5,315 bases of DNA. Origin: Actinomycetota bacterium (lineage in GTDB: Bacteria; Actinomycetota; Acidimicrobiia; Acidimicrobiales; Ilumatobacteraceae). The notes beneath the pieces were generated by a model. That model was not told the DNA's origin. It saw nothing but the letters and a program-made list of their open reading frames with translations, and searched no databases. The stretch lies in the NCBI GenBank assembly GCA_005793785.1, contig SXPW01000130.1, positions 1-5,315 on the forward strand, written 5' to 3'. The first letter of the stretch is position 1, and each line of letters starts with the position of its first letter. A program made the position numbers and the translations under genes. Shown piece after piece: positions 5,293-5,315 of the stretch.

Positions 5293-5315
5293 GGGGCTGT
5301 AGCTCAGTTGGTAGA
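5293..5315 (+). tRNA. tRNA 5' end, probably tRNA-Ala (cut by window edge)
   Basis: The last 23 nt read as the 5' part of a tRNA: a 7-nt acceptor strand GGGGCTG (5293-5299), T8 and A9, a D-stem GCTC (5302-5305), A14, and the D-loop AGTTGGTAGA with G18 and G19 at 5310-5311. Everything falls at standard tRNA numbering. The anticodon and the 3' half lie outside, so the identity is inferred: a GGGGCTGTAGCTCAG start is typical of bacterial tRNA-Ala. The gene begins 27 nt after the membrane-protein stop. A TAGCGT at 5277-5282 could be its -10 box, placing the start a few nt before the mature 5' end. Confidence 0.85.

Noticed and set aside
1..5315. CRISPR array, insertion sequence, phage or toxin-antitoxin content.
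   Set aside because: No direct-repeat array, terminal inverted repeats, transposase/integrase motifs or paired small toxin-antitoxin genes were found on either strand.

Overview
The window is GC-rich (by eye, mostly G/C at third codon positions) and reads as a chromosomal segment of a high-GC Gram-positive bacterium, most likely an actinomycete (Actinomycetota, perhaps the Acidimicrobiia branch). This is an inference from three things: codon usage, TAnnnT -10 boxes placed right next to start codons with no Shine-Dalgarno (leaderless style), and the pairing of molybdenum-cofactor genes with a membrane protein whose N-terminus resembles actinobacterial SepX/GlpR. No transposon, phage, CRISPR or toxin signature was seen.

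Layout. (1) Positions 1-1103, + strand: the 3' part of a class C beta-lactamase-type serine hydrolase (family VIII esterase-like); its start lies outside the window. (2) Positions 1122-1691, - strand: a protein of the putative glycolipid-binding family (DUF1089/PF06475 type), convergent with the hydrolase. A 7-bp perfect hairpin overlapping the hydrolase stop codon separates the two. (3) Positions 1762-4590, + strand: a molybdenum-cofactor block moeA - moaA - moaC, divergent from the glycolipid-binding gene. moeA and moaA appear to have leaderless-type promoters. moaA and moaC are separated by 30 nt, which hold a strong GGAGG ribosome-binding site and an 11-codon mini-ORF whose stop overlaps the moaC start. 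(4) Positions 4711-5265, + strand: a small, very basic protein with about three membrane segments, a candidate SepX/GlpR homologue. (5) From 5293 to the end: the first 23 nt of a tRNA gene, probably tRNA-Ala, cut by the window edge.

How the genes fit together. MoaA and MoaC carry out the first step of molybdopterin synthesis, converting GTP to cyclic pyranopterin monophosphate. MoeA carries out the last common step, inserting molybdate into adenylylated molybdopterin. MoaD, MoaE and MogA/MoaB are not in the window. In actinobacteria a MoeA paralogue (Glp) acts with a membrane partner (GlpR/SepX) in cell division, and the two genes are usually close together. The same closeness here raises the possibility that this MoeA has a division role as well as, or instead of, its enzymatic one. 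The hydrolase and the glycolipid-binding protein have no evident link to the cofactor pathway. The region looks like ordinary core genome. The most useful observations are the moeA/SepX-like linkage and the moaA-moaC junction.
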